Assembly (NCBI GenBank): GCA_020638875.1
Contig: JACKHS010000007.1
Coordinates: 121,372 to 185,371, forward strand
From: Planctomycetota bacterium
Lineage (GTDB): Bacteria > Planctomycetota > UBA1135 > GCA-002686595
Length of the DNA stretch: 64,000 bases
Direction: 5' to 3'
The notes beneath the pieces were generated by a model. The model saw nothing but the letters and a program-made list of their open reading frames with translations, was not told the DNA's origin and made no database searches. Below, one piece after another: positions 8,506 through 18,287 of the stretch; the stretch's first letter is position 1, and each line of letters opens with the position of its first letter. Both the position numbers and the translations under genes were made by a program.

Positions 8506-10200
8506 TCAGCGCAGCTCGCGGAATCCGCCTCCGGGCTCCTGTTGGAGCACCCACACGCTCGGCCGCACGGCGAGGCGCGGCAGCACCTGCTCGAGCGAGC
8601 GCCGCACGCGCGGCTTGGCGGCCTCGGCGCTGAGCACGAGCGCGCTGCCCTCGGGCAGCTCCTGCGTGAGGCAGTCGAGGCTCGCGCCGCAGTCGACCAC
8701 GTCGTCGCACGCCTCGCGGAAGTAGAAGCTCACGTGCGGGTTCAGGCGCTCGCCGTAGGCCTGCGTGTGCCAGAAGCCGACCGCCAGGAGGCGCGTGGTG
8801 CCGCGCGCGCGCAGCTCGGCGCACAGCGCGTCGACGGCGGTCGTGTTGCGCGTCTCGACGCCCGCGACGGTGGCGAGCGCGAGCGCGAGAGCGCCGGCCG
8901 CGGCGAGCAGCGCGGTGAGCGCGGGCGCGCGGCGGCGCGCAGGCCGGCGCGAGCGGCGCGGCGGCGAGCAGCAGCACGAGCGCGGCCGCGACGACGCCGG
9001 CGCGCCCCAGGGCGCCGCGCCGAACGCGTACAGCGCGTCGAGGTGCGGCCACAGGTACGACGGCCGCGCCGAGGGGGCGTAGTCCGCGCGCGCGCTCACC
9101 AGCGCGAGCCGCAGCGCGAGCGGGGCGGCCACGGCGAGCGGCGCGAGCCACGCGCGCGGCGAGCGCGCCAGGTCGGTCACGAACACCGCCGCCAGCACGC
9201 ACAGCGCCGGCACCGCCGGCAGCACGTACCACGGCCAGGCCGAGTCGAGCAGGCACACGAAGGCCGGCAACAGCAGCGCGTAGCCGGCCAGCGTCCGGCG
9301 CGCTGCGCGCTCGTCTGCGCGCGCCGGCCACCCGCACAGCGCGGCGAGGGCGGCGACGGCGACGAGCGGCGTCCAGGGCGTGAAGCCGCGCGCCAGCGCC
9401 TCGAGCGGCGTGAACCAGCGCGCGCCCTCGTACGCGACCGCCTCGCCGTCCGCGCGGCCGAGGATCTCGTAGCTGACGTAGACGTCCCAGAAGTCGCGGC
9501 CGTGCGTCGCCAGGGCCCACGCGTGCCACGGCACGGCGATGACGAGCGCGGCGACCGCCCAGGTCGCCAGCCAGCGCAGCAACGCCGCGCGCCCGCGCGC
9601 GAGCTGCAGCGCGGCGAGCGGCAGCCCGACGAACCCGACCAGCGGGAGCTTGACCAGCATCACCAGCGCGCCGCACAGCGCCGAGCCGACCAGCGCGCGC
9701 CGCGACGTGCCGAGGCCCAGCACGAGCGCCGCGAACATCAGCGCCGTGAGCGGCGCGTCGAAGTTGGCCGAGCGCGCGCCGTGCTCGAACAGCCACTGCG
9801 AGTTCGACAGCAGCAGGAGGCCCGCGCCCAGGCCGGCCGCCACGCCGCCCAGGCGCCGCGCGGCGGCGTAGACGACGAGCACGAGCGCGATCGCGAAGAG
9901 CGCCGCGGGCAGGCGCGCGGCGAGCTCGACGTCGCTCGGCCCGAAGGCGAAGCTCGCGCTCGTCAGCCAGTAGATCAGCGGCGGCTTGTGCAGGAACGGC
10001 GCGCCCCAGTACGTCGGCGTGAGCAGGTCGCCCGAGCGCTGCATCTCGCGCGCGATCTCGGCGTAGAGCGCCTCGTCGCCGTCGTGGAAGCTCGCCGCGC
10101 CGAGGTCGCGCACGCACAGCGCGAGGGCCAGCGCGACCAGGAGCGCGGGGGCCAGGGCGTCGAGCAGGCGGCGGCGCGGCGAGGCGGCGGCGGGGGACAT
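8506..10200 (-). CDS. ArnT-like GT-C membrane glycosyltransferase (internal compensating frameshifts)
   Basis: About 564 residues of the ArnT/dolichyl-phosphate-mannose mannosyltransferase (GT83, PMT_2) superfamily. The first loop carries FHDGDEALYAEIAREM, with the acidic catalytic Asp/Glu typical of GT-C enzymes, and APFLHKPPLIYWL, another ArnT-family motif. Roughly ten transmembrane helices follow and then a small soluble C-terminal domain. The frame is open throughout, but about 30 residues around 8925-9010 become Arg/Ser/Cys-rich nonsense. In another frame the same bases read hydrophobic (GVVAAALVLLLAAAPL), so two compensating one-base errors flank this stretch. It likely transfers a polyprenyl-linked sugar to an envelope acceptor on the periplasmic side. 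Confidence 0.85.
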   Translation of the reverse strand: MSPAAASPRRRLLDALAPALLVALALALCVRDLGAASFHDGDEALYAEIAREMQRSGDLLTPTYWGAPFLHKPPLIYWLTSASFAFGPSDVELAARLPAALFAIALVLVVYAAARRLGGVAAGLGAGLLLLSNSQWLFEHGARSANFDAPLTALMFAALVLGLGTSRRALVGSALCGALVMLVKLPLVGFVGLPLAALQLARGRAALLRWLATWAVAALVIAVPWHAWALATHGRDFWDVYVSYEILGRADGEAVAYEGARWFTPLEALARGFTPWTPLVAVAALAALCGWPARADERAARRTLAGYALLLPAFVCLLDSAWPWYVLPAVPALCVLAAVFVTDLARSPRAWLAPLAVAAPLALRLALVSARADYAPSARPSYLWPHLDALYAFGAAPWGAPASSRPRSCCCSPPRRSRRPARRRAPALTALLAAAGALALALATVAGVETRNTTAVDALCAELRARGTTRLLAVGFWHTQAYGERLNPHVSFYFREACDDVVDCGASLDCLTQELPEGSALVLSAEAAKPRVRRSLEQVLPRLAVRPSVWVLQQEPGGGFRELR

Positions 10201-10206
10201 GCGCGG

Positions 10207-10212
10207 AGCGTA
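10207..10212 (-). promoter_or_regulatory. TACGCT box, predicted leaderless start
   Basis: TACGCT on the minus strand ends 6 bases before the ATG at 10200. The divergent gene at 10261 has its own TATCCT box, so both promoters fit within a 60-base intergenic region. Confidence 0.5.
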
Positions 10213-10246
10213 CGGCGCGGCGCGTGGATTGGAACGCGCCAGCGCG

Positions 10247-10252
10247 TATCCT
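10247..10252 (+). promoter_or_regulatory. TATCCT box, predicted leaderless start
   Basis: TATCCT ends 8 bases before the ATG at 10261, and there is no Shine-Dalgarno. It is divergent to the box at 10207-10212. Confidence 0.5.
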
Positions 10253-10260
10253 CGGGCGCC

Positions 10261-11826
10261 ATGCCGCGCCGCCGCCCGCTCCTCGCCCCGCTGGTCTTCG
10301 CGCCGCTGGTCCTCGCCCCGCTGGTCCTCGGGGCGTGTGGCGGCGCGCCGGCGCCGGGCGGCGAGGCCGCGGTTGCGCGCGTCGAGGCGGCGCTCATCGG
10401 GAGCGAGGCGCTCTTCCGGCCCACGGCCGCCGGCGCGACGCTGCAGTGGGTGGCGGCCGCGCCGCTCGAGGCGCGCGTGCGTTGGGGCACCGACGCGACC
10501 GCGTTCGCGCACGAGCGCGTGCTGCCCGCCCGCGAGGGCGCCTGCGAGGTCGTGCTCGACGGCCTGCCGGCGGGGACGCACGCGCGCGTCGAGCTGGCCC
10601 TGCGCGCGCCCGGCGACGAGGTCTGGAGCGCGCGGCCGACGCACGCCTTCCGCACCGCGCCCGCGCCCGGCGCGCGCTTCCGCGTCGGCTTCGTGGCCGA
10701 CACGCACGTGCCCGCGCTCGCGCTGCACGAGGGCTCGGCCGCCAACGTCGCCGCGTGCGTCGAGCGCTGCCTCGCCGACGACCTCGACTTCGTCGTGTTC
10801 CTCGGCGACGAGGCCGGCGTGCACTTCTACGGCGACACCGCGGACACGATGGACCCCGCCGCCGCCGACGCGCGCTGGCGCGCCTGGCGCGCGACGTACG
10901 GCGCGCTGCTGGCCGAGACGCCGGGCTTCCTCGCGCTCGGCAACCACGAGGGCGAGGCCGACTTCTACCGCGACCTCGCCGCGCCCGGCGGCGCGCTGCA
11001 CCTCCAGCGCTGGGGCACGGCGGCGCGCAAGCGCTGGCTCGCCAACCCGCTGCCGACGACCTACCCCGAGGGCGGCGAGGACGAGGGCTGGCGCGACCCC
11101 GACGACGCGAGCGGCGCCAACGCGTCGCCGCTGCAGAACTTCTTCGCGTGGACCTGGGGCGACGCGCTGTTCGTCGTGCTCGACGTGATGCGCTACACGC
11201 GCGCCGAGCCGCTGCCGCTCGATCCCGACCGGCCGGCGGAGGAGGTGCGCCTCGGCGTGGACGACTGGACGCTCGGCGAGGCGCAGCTCGCCTGGCTCGA
11301 GCGCACGCTGCGCGCGAGCGACGCCAAGCACAAGCTGCTCTTCGCGCACCACCTCGTCGGCGGCTGGGGCTACGACCACGAGGGCCTCGACCCCGACGCG
11401 CCCTACAAGTACGGCCGCGGCGGCGCGCGCTACGCGCGGCGCGGCGAGCAGGCGCGGCTGACCGAGCTGATGAACGCGACCGGCGCGCGCTTCTTCTTCT
11501 ACGGCCACGACCACGTCTTCGCGCACCAGGCCGCCGCGGGCGTCGAGTTCGTCTGCTGCGGGCGGCCGTCCTACCTCTCGCCGGGCTGGTGGCGCGCGCC
11601 GGGCTGGCGCGAGGCCTACGGCGACCGCAAGGAGCAGAGCGCGCGCGCCTTCCTCGCCACCGCCGGCTACACGCGCGTGACGGTCGACGCCGAGCGCGTG
11701 CTGATCGAGTTCGTGCGCACCGCGCGCGAGCCCGTGCGCGGCGAGAACGTCACACCCGACGCCGACGGCGTCGTCTACCGCTGGGACTCGTCCCAGCCCT
11801 CGCCGACGGTCGAGCTGGTGCGCTGA
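10261..11826 (+). CDS. Metallophosphoesterase lipoprotein
   Basis: A 521-residue predicted lipoprotein (lipobox LGAC, Cys26). An Ig/fibronectin-like N-terminal domain (about 45-135) resembles that of purple-acid-phosphatase-like enzymes. The calcineurin-like catalytic domain shows the full set of metal-ligand motifs in order: GFVADTHVP (DxH), VFLGDEAG (GD), ALGNHEG (GNHE), LLFAHHLVGG and FFYGHDHVFAH (GHDH). It should hydrolyse phosphate esters outside the cytoplasm with a dinuclear metal centre, but the substrate is unknown. The next gene (cyclase-fold secreted protein) starts 28 bases later with its own predicted promoter. Confidence 0.9.
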   Translation: MPRRRPLLAPLVFAPLVLAPLVLGACGGAPAPGGEAAVARVEAALIGSEALFRPTAAGATLQWVAAAPLEARVRWGTDATAFAHERVLPAREGACEVVLDGLPAGTHARVELALRAPGDEVWSARPTHAFRTAPAPGARFRVGFVADTHVPALALHEGSAANVAACVERCLADDLDFVVFLGDEAGVHFYGDTADTMDPAAADARWRAWRATYGALLAETPGFLALGNHEGEADFYRDLAAPGGALHLQRWGTAARKRWLANPLPTTYPEGGEDEGWRDPDDASGANASPLQNFFAWTWGDALFVVLDVMRYTRAEPLPLDPDRPAEEVRLGVDDWTLGEAQLAWLERTLRASDAKHKLLFAHHLVGGWGYDHEGLDPDAPYKYGRGGARYARRGEQARLTELMNATGARFFFYGHDHVFAHQAAAGVEFVCCGRPSYLSPGWWRAPGWREAYGDRKEQSARAFLATAGYTRVTVDAERVLIEFVRTAREPVRGENVTPDADGVVYRWDSSQPSPTVELVR

Positions 11827-11841
11827 CGCGGGGCGCGGGTG

Positions 11842-11847
11842 TAGGCT
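11842..11847 (+). promoter_or_regulatory. TAGGCT box, predicted leaderless start
   Basis: TAGGCT ends 7 bases before the ATG at 11855. It sits in the 28-base gap after the phosphoesterase gene, so the downstream gene need not depend on read-through. Confidence 0.5.
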
Positions 11848-11854
11848 CTCCCGC

Positions 11855-13765
11855 ATGCCCCACGCCCTCCGCGTCCTCGCCGCGCCGCTCCTGGCGGTCC
11901 TCGTGCTCGGGCGCGCGCCGGCCGCCGCGCAGGACCGCGAGGTCGGGCGCCTGCAGCCGGCCATCGACGCGGCCATCGACGGCGGCGTGGCGCACCTCCT
12001 GCGCACGCAACTGCGCGACGGCTCCTGGGAGCACGTCACCGACCAGTACCGCAACGGGAGCACCGCGCTGTGCGCGCTCGCGCTGCTGAAGTCGGGCGTG
12101 CCGCGCGAGCACGCGGCGCTGCAGCGCGCGCTCGGCTTCCTGCAGCGCGAGCTGCCGCAGCGCACCTACTCGGCCGGCGTCGAGCTGCTGTTGCTCGCCG
12201 CGCTCGACGACCCGGCGTACGCGGAGCGCGCGCGCGCGATCGCCGAGCTGCTCGTCGACTGGGAGCACGACGGCGAGCGCGGCGCGTGGGCCTACCCGCA
12301 CGGCCGCGCCGACCTCTCGAACACGCAGCTCGCCGCGCTCGGCCTGTGGTCGGCCTGGAAGCTCGGCGTGAAGCCCGACCGCAACCTGTGGAAGCGCACG
12401 CTCGAGGCGACGATCGAGCGGCACCAGGAAGCGCCGCGCGAGGTCGAGTGGCTGACGCGCGGCCGCAGCGGCAAGCAGCGCGTCGCGGGCTTCCACTACC
12501 TCGGCCTCGAGGAGCCGCCGCCGGCGTCGGCCTCGATGACCACGGCCGGCCTGTGCGTGCTGAAGCTCGGCGAGCTCGTGCTCGGCAAGGACGTCGGCGG
12601 GCGCCTGCAGCGCGACGTCGACGAGCACGCGCGGCAGGCGCTCGCGTGGCTCGAGCACGACTGGGCCGTCGACCGCAACGCCGGGCGCGAGGACCCGCGC
12701 CAGTACCTGCACTACTACCTCTACGGCCTCGAGCGCGTCGCCGCGCTCTACGAGCTCGACCGCATCGGCGAGCACGCCTGGTACCGCGAGGGCGCCGAGT
12801 TCCTCGTCGCGGACCAGAAGGGCGGCGGCGAGTGGGGCGACCAGGCGCAGACCTCGTTCGCGCTCCTGTTCCTCTCGCGCGCGACGCACCCCTCGAGCGG
12901 GCCGCGCGCCCGCGCGGCCGAGAACGCGCGCGCCACCGAGCAGGGCAGCGTGCGGCTGCGCGGCGTGCTGGACGAGGACCTCGTGCTCACGCTCGCGGGC
13001 CTCGACCCGGCGCTGGTGGAGGACTACGTCGCCGGCGGCGGCGCGGGCGTGCGCGTGGCGCGCGTGGAGTACCTCGTCGACGGCGCGGTCGTCGCGACCG
13101 TGGCGGGGGACCCCGCGCGCGTGTGGAGCGGCGAGCGCTACCCGGCGCGCTGGAGCCCGGCGCGGCCGGCCGAGTACGAGCTGCGCGTGCGCGTCGCGCT
13201 CGTGCCGCCCGACGCCGACCCCGCCGGCGCGTACACGGCCGAGGTCTACGAGTCCGAGCCGCTGCGCTGGGCGCTCGAGCCGAGCTCGGCCGCGTGGCTC
13301 GCGCGCATGGCGAGCTTCGACCGCGCGGACGTGCTCGTCGGCGCGAAGGTCGCGAGCCTCACGGCGTCGACGCAGCGCTGGGACGCGAGCGGGCCCGACA
13401 AGCTGCGCGACGGCCGCGAGTCGACGCGCTGGGTCGCCGCGCCCGACGACCCCGCGCCGTGGGTGCGGCTCGCGCTCGAGCGCCCGGTGCGCGCCGCCGG
13501 CGTGCGCCTCGCCCCGGCGGTCGCCGGCCGCTCCCAGCGCGGCGCCTTCGACCGCTTCGTGCGCCTCGCCGTCGTCGTGAACCGCGACGCGCCGATCGAG
13601 GTCGTCGTGCCCGACGACGCGGACGAGCTCGACCCGCTGCTCGTGCCGCTCCCCGGTCGCCCGCGCGTGCGCCTGCTCGAGGTGCGCGTGCTCGAGTCGC
13701 GCCCCGCCGCGCCGGGCCGCCGCGAGGGCGTGGGGCTCGCGGAGCTGTCGCTGTACGACGCGTAG
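11855..13765 (+). CDS. Secreted protein with squalene-cyclase/prenyltransferase-type toroid and C-terminal beta domain
   Basis: A 636-residue exported protein (signal peptide ending near APAAAQ, residue 25). Residues about 30-345 consist of alpha-helical hairpin repeats of the terpene-cyclase/prenyltransferase toroid fold, including LLRTQLRDGSWEH, NTQLAALGLWSAWKLG and GEWGDQAQTSFALLFLSRA. The DxDD catalytic motif of squalene-hopene cyclases is absent, so cyclase activity is doubtful; many planctomycetes secrete such toroids without known function. Residues about 350-470 form an Ig-like domain. Residues about 495-636 resemble a discoidin-type carbohydrate-binding sandwich (DGRESTRWVA, GVRLAPAVAGRSQRG). 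It ends four bases from the convergent sulfatase gene. Confidence 0.72.
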   Translation: MPHALRVLAAPLLAVLVLGRAPAAAQDREVGRLQPAIDAAIDGGVAHLLRTQLRDGSWEHVTDQYRNGSTALCALALLKSGVPREHAALQRALGFLQRELPQRTYSAGVELLLLAALDDPAYAERARAIAELLVDWEHDGERGAWAYPHGRADLSNTQLAALGLWSAWKLGVKPDRNLWKRTLEATIERHQEAPREVEWLTRGRSGKQRVAGFHYLGLEEPPPASASMTTAGLCVLKLGELVLGKDVGGRLQRDVDEHARQALAWLEHDWAVDRNAGREDPRQYLHYYLYGLERVAALYELDRIGEHAWYREGAEFLVADQKGGGEWGDQAQTSFALLFLSRATHPSSGPRARAAENARATEQGSVRLRGVLDEDLVLTLAGLDPALVEDYVAGGGAGVRVARVEYLVDGAVVATVAGDPARVWSGERYPARWSPARPAEYELRVRVALVPPDADPAGAYTAEVYESEPLRWALEPSSAAWLARMASFDRADVLVGAKVASLTASTQRWDASGPDKLRDGRESTRWVAAPDDPAPWVRLALERPVRAAGVRLAPAVAGRSQRGAFDRFVRLAVVVNRDAPIEVVVPDDADELDPLLVPLPGRPRVRLLEVRVLESRPAAPGRREGVGLAELSLYDA

Positions 13766-13768
13766 GCG

Positions 13769-15187
13769 CTACTCGTCGCCGTGCGCGTCGCCGTGCTCCT
13801 CGTCGCGGCCGGTGTAGCCCAGCGCGCGCATGCTCGCCTCGTACTTGGCCAGGTCGCGCGGGTGCAAGCTCTTGATCTCGGGCGTCGAGAGGAACTTCGC
13901 GCGCTGCTCGAGGTCGCCGTGGAACGCGCTGAGCTCGGCGTACAGGCGCCGCACGAGCTCGGGCTGCTCCGCCGCGAGGTCGTGCTGGCAGGCCGGGTCG
14001 ACGGTCCAGTCGTACAGCTCGAAGGGCTTCGCGGCGTCGGGCGCGCGGTCCTGGATGAGCTGGTACTGCGCCGTGCGCCAGGAGAGCTTGTCCGAGCCGT
14101 AGAGCGTGCCTTGGCTGAAGGCGATGCGCGGCTCGTCCGCGGCGCCGTCCAGGAGCGGCTTCAACGAGCGGCCGGCGAAGCTGACCGGCGCTTCGAGCCC
14201 CTCGAGCTCGAAGAGCGTCGGCATGACGTCGAGCACGCGCACCTGGTCGGCGACCACGCGGCCGCCGTCGACGCCGCCCGGCAGGCGCACCACGAGCGGC
14301 ACGCGGATCAGCTCGTCGTACAGCGTGTGACCGTGCTCGAAGCCGTGGTGGTCCCAGAACTCCTCGCCGTGGTCGGCGGTGAGCACGAGCGTCGTGCGAT
14401 CCCAGCGGCCGAGCTCGCGCAGGCCGTCGACGAGGCGCCCGACGGCGCGGTCGACGAACGCGACCTCGCCCTGGTAGAGCCCGCGCACGTGGTCGACGTC
14501 GGCCTGCGCGGGGTGGTCGCCGAGCGCGCGGCAGGCTTGCATCGAGAGCGGGGCGGCCGGCTCGGTGCGGCCGCCGGTGAACTCGTACGTGTAGGGCGCG
14601 GGGGCGTCGTAGTCGAGGTGCGCGTCGAACAGGTGCACGAGCACGAACAGGTCCTGCCCCGGCCGCTCGGCGATGCCGCCCAGCGCGGCGTCGACGGTCG
14701 CGTCGGCGCGGCGGATCTCCTTGTTGAAGGCGTGCACGTGGTCGAACACGTCGAAGCCGCGGTTCAGGCCGAGCAGCGGCGAGAGGAAGGCCGCGTTGAC
14801 GTACGCCAGCGTGCCCCAGCCGGCCTGGTGGAAGACCTCGGCCGCCACCGGCAGGTCCTCGGTGATGGGCGTCATGCGCGTCAGCTTGCCGGTCGCCTTG
14901 TGCAGCGTCGGCCACGTGCCGGTGAGCAGCGAGGCCACCGAGGGCAGCGTCCAGCCCGAGGCGGAGATGGCCTGGTCGAAGCGCACGCCCTCGGCCGCCA
15001 GCCGGTCGATGCGCGGCGTGTCGGCCCCCGCGCGGCCGTAGCAGCCCAGCGCGTCGCGGCGCAGCGTGTCGACGAGGACGACGACGACGAGCTCGCCGTC
15101 GTGCGGGTCGGCGGCGCGCGTGCAGCCGGGCGCGAGGGCCAGGGCGAGGAGCAGGGCGGACGTGAGCGAGGCGCGGGCGGGGCTCAT
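13769..15187 (-). CDS. Sulfatase-fold lipoprotein with Thr at the nucleophile position
   Basis: A 472-residue predicted lipoprotein (lipobox APGC, Cys22) of the alkaline phosphatase/sulfatase superfamily. The metal-binding N-terminus (VVVVLVDTLRRDALGCYG, Asp40), the LTADHGEEFWDHHGFEHG metal site and LYDWTVDPACQHDLA near the C-terminus are all clear. The nucleophile region reads GWTLPSVASLLTG, so Thr80 stands where sulfatases carry the Cys or Ser converted to formylglycine, and the following Arg is Val. This arrangement suits a phosphotransferase or phosphodiesterase such as LtaS/EptA-like enzymes, which use Thr. It probably acts on an envelope or extracellular substrate. Its own TATGCT box lies directly upstream. 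Confidence 0.85.
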   Translation of the reverse strand: MSPARASLTSALLLALALAPGCTRAADPHDGELVVVVLVDTLRRDALGCYGRAGADTPRIDRLAAEGVRFDQAISASGWTLPSVASLLTGTWPTLHKATGKLTRMTPITEDLPVAAEVFHQAGWGTLAYVNAAFLSPLLGLNRGFDVFDHVHAFNKEIRRADATVDAALGGIAERPGQDLFVLVHLFDAHLDYDAPAPYTYEFTGGRTEPAAPLSMQACRALGDHPAQADVDHVRGLYQGEVAFVDRAVGRLVDGLRELGRWDRTTLVLTADHGEEFWDHHGFEHGHTLYDELIRVPLVVRLPGGVDGGRVVADQVRVLDVMPTLFELEGLEAPVSFAGRSLKPLLDGAADEPRIAFSQGTLYGSDKLSWRTAQYQLIQDRAPDAAKPFELYDWTVDPACQHDLAAEQPELVRRLYAELSAFHGDLEQRAKFLSTPEIKSLHPRDLAKYEASMRALGYTGRDEEHGDAHGDE

Positions 15188-15193
15188 GCCGAG

Positions 15194-15199
15194 AGCATA
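15194..15199 (-). promoter_or_regulatory. TATGCT box, predicted leaderless start
   Basis: TATGCT on the minus strand ends 6 bases before the ATG at 15187, in the 47-base gap behind the M16 peptidase gene. Confidence 0.55.
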
Positions 15200-15234
15200 C
15201 CCCGCCCGCGCCTCGCGTCGCGCGCCGGCGCCGC

Positions 15235-18097
15235 CTACTGCCCCGAGCTCTCCTCGGTCTTCGGCACCACGATCAGCGTCGAGGCCCGCTCCGCGCCGAG
15301 GAAGCGCGCGGCGAGCGCCGAGAGCGCCTCGGCGTCGAGGTGCTCGTAGAACGCCGCGAGGTTGCGGTGCTCGTCGAGCGACTCGGGCCGCGACTGGGCC
15401 GTGTCGATCGCGCCGAGCCAGAAGGTGTTCTCGCGCTGCAAGTCGCGCAGCTGCTTGAGCAGCGGCTCGGCCAGGCGTTGCACCTCCTCGGCGCCGACGC
15501 CGTTCTCGGCGAGGTCCTGACCGACGGCCTTGCACGCCGCGACGAGCGCGTCGACCTGGTGCGGCTCGCCGTTCGCCTGGATCATCAGGCCGCCGACGCC
15601 GTCCCACGTGCGCGAGGCCTCGGAGGCCGCGAAGGGCGAGTACGCGGCGCCCAGGCGCTCGCGCACCTCGACGCGCAGGCGGTCGTTGACCACCTGGCCG
15701 AGGAAGAACAGGTTGCGCCGCGTGGGCGTCTCGCTGCCGTCGGTGGTGGGGAAGATCATCACGACGGTGGCCTTCTCGTCGGCCGTCTCGATGGCGCGCT
15801 TCACCTCGACGCCGGGGACGACGCGGCCGCCCGCTCGCGCGGCGCTGGTGTCGGCCGGCGCGGCGCGCGTGGGCAGGGTGCCCAGCGTGCGCGCGGCGAG
15901 GGCGATGGCTTCGTCGACGTCGAGGTCGCCGACGAGCGAGACCTCGATCGGCCCCGTGGCGAGCTGCGGCGCGAGCAGGTCGCGCACGCCGCTCATGTCG
16001 ACCTGCTGCAGCTTCTCGAGCGGCGCGTCGAGCGTCATGCCGAGCAGGCCGATGCGCGGGTTGCCCGTGAACAGCTTCGGCAGGAACTCGAACACGAGCG
16101 GGCCCTGCACCGTGTGGCGGTACTGCTCGAAGATCAGCGGGAGCTGCGCGTCGATCACGTTGAGCACGTCGGGGCGGTACCCGGGGTGCTCGAGGTACGC
16201 GCACAGGAGCTCGAGCTCGAGCAGCAGGTCCTCGCCGGTGGTCGAGCCGCCCAGCGCGAGGTGGTCGTCCTCGACGCCGAGCGTCACGCCCACTTGCTTG
16301 CCCGCCAGCAGGCGGCGCAGGTCGTCCGCGCTGTGCGCCTCGAGGCCGCCGCCCGAGAAGGTCGGGCCGGCCAGCTCGACCGCCGGGAGCTGCTCGGGCG
16401 CCGCGCCCAGGCGGCCGTCGCCGACGCGCGCGCGCACGAGGATCTGGCGCTCCTTGAAGTCGGTGCGCTTGACGTTGAGCTGCACGCCGTTCGCGAAGCG
16501 CACGAGGTGCAGGTCGAGGTCCTCGACGTGGTCGTGCTGCACGACCTCGCCGGTCCGTTCGGGGTCGGAGGCGTACGCGAAGGCCGCCGCGGCGATCTCG
16601 GCGGGCGCCTCGAGGTCGACGTCGAAGGCCGCCGCGCGCACGCGCTCGAGCTCCTTCGGCGCGTCGTCGAGCTTCAGGCTGCCGGCCGCCGTGAGCGTGC
16701 GGATCTCGCCCGACCACTCGTCGACCAGCGCGGCGTGGCAGTCCTCGACCGTCAGCGCCTCGAGCACGGGGCGCAGGATGTCGCGGTCGGTCTTCGCGTC
16801 GGTGGGCACGACGTCGTCCTCGGCGGCCTGCAGCAGCGCCTCGCGCAGCGCGGCGCTGGGCGCGGTGGGCTCGCGCTCCACGGCCTCGTCGAGCGCGCGC
16901 AGCATGCCGGCGCGCACCTCGTCGAGCTCCGGCTGCTGGAAGCCGAACTCGAGCGCCGTGCGCAGGTCGACGATCGCGGCCGTCAGCGCCTCCTCCCAGC
17001 GCGCAGGCTCGCACTCGACGGTCAGGTCGCCGCCCTCGAGCAGCTCGAAGCCGCCGGCCGTGCCGACGGTCGCGTCGAGGTAGGGCGTGCCCTCCTGCTT
17101 GACCTTCTCGAGAAGCGCAGGTTGACCATCTGGCGCGCGATGCCGCGCACGAGGTCGGCGCGGCGCTTCGCGATCGTGTCGGGGCGATCGACGTACGGCC
17201 GCGCGTGCGACAGCGAGATCTGCTCGGCCGGCAACTCGGCGTCGTAGACCGCGAAGCACGTCTCCTCGAGCGTCAGCTCGCCCTTGCCGGGCTCGACCGC
17301 GACGGGCGTGCCGGGCCCTGCATGTCGCCGAACAGCTCGGTGATGAGCGGCAGCGGGTCGTAGTCGCGCAGGTCGCCGACGACCACCAGCGTCATGTTCT
17401 CGGGCCGGTACCAGTTCGTGTAGAACGCGCGCACGCTCTCGGCGGTGAACGCGTCGCGCACGGGCTTGGTGCCGATCGGCAGGCGGTTGGGCGGCGTCGT
17501 GCCGGCGTAGAGCTTCTCGAAGACCTTGCGGAAGGTGCGGAAGCCGGCCGAGTCGCGCTCGCGCTCCTCGCCGTCGATCACGCCCTTCTCGTTCTGCACC
17601 TCCTCGTCGGCCAGCGTCAGCCCGTCGGCGAAGTCGCGCAGCACGGTCAGGCCTTCGCGCAGCGTCGTCTCGTCGCGGTTGGGCAGGTCGAGCTTGTAGA
17701 CCGTCTCCGAGAAGGCGGTGTGCGCGTTGGTGTCCGCGCCGAAGCTCATGCCGTGCTCCTGGAACCACTCGATCAGCGTGCCGGCCGCGAAGTGCCGCGA
17801 GCCGTTGAACGCCATGTGCTCGAGGAAGTGCGCCATGCCGACCTCGTCGTCGCGCTCGGCGAACGAGCCCGCGTCGACGTGCAGGCGCACGTACACGCGC
17901 TCCTTCGGCTCGGCGTTGTTCGCCCAGGCGTAGCGCAGGCCGTTGTCGAGGTGGCCGAAGTGCACGCGCGGATCGACGGGCACGTCGGAGGTCGCCTGCG
18001 GCCACGGCGCGGCCGTGCCGGCCTCGCGCGGCGCGGCGCCGTGGTCGGCGCTCTGGAGGAGGGCGGGCAGGCAGAGGAGCAGGGAGAGCAGCTTCAT
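15235..18097 (-). CDS. M16 family (insulinase/PqqL-like) zinc peptidase, two frameshifts
   Basis: A signal peptide (MKLLSLLLCLPALLQS) precedes a full-length two-half M16 peptidase of about 954 codons. The inverted zinc motif HFLEH (His90, Glu93, His94) lies in GMAHFLEHMAFNGS, with the third ligand Glu in NEKGVIDGEE. The C-terminal half contains the paired inactive domain, including RRNLFFLGQVVNDRLRVEVR. Three frames must be joined: one change near 17315 (FGDMQGP to GTPVAVEPG) and one near 17115 (RQMVN to LLEKVKQEG). Because all domains survive, sequencing indels are likelier than decay. The start at 18097 is set by the signal peptide. It likely degrades peptides in the periplasm. Confidence 0.85.
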
Positions 18098-18198
18098 CGC
18101 GGACGGAGGGTGGGGGAGTCGTTTCCGGCCGAAGAGCGTGACGCGTCGGGCGCGCGGCGTCCATGCGGAGATCGGCGCAGCTACGCAGCTCGAACGCG

Positions 18199-18237
18199 CG
18201 CGGCCGCCCCCCTGGCGTGTCACCGGGGGCGGCCGCG
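18199..18237. terminator. GC hairpin after the beta-propeller gene
   Basis: Arms of 13 bases (CGCGGCCGCCCCC / GGGGGCGGCCGCG) enclose a 13-base loop, about 50 bases past the stop of the minus-strand propeller gene and upstream of the M16 gene. There is no U tract; it resembles the hairpin at 3116-3152, which also follows a gene ending in the shared C-terminal domain. Confidence 0.5.
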
Positions 18238-18287
18238 GCGGGCCGCAGGCGCGCTCGCGCGCCGCGCTCAGCGGCCGTGGGCCGCTC

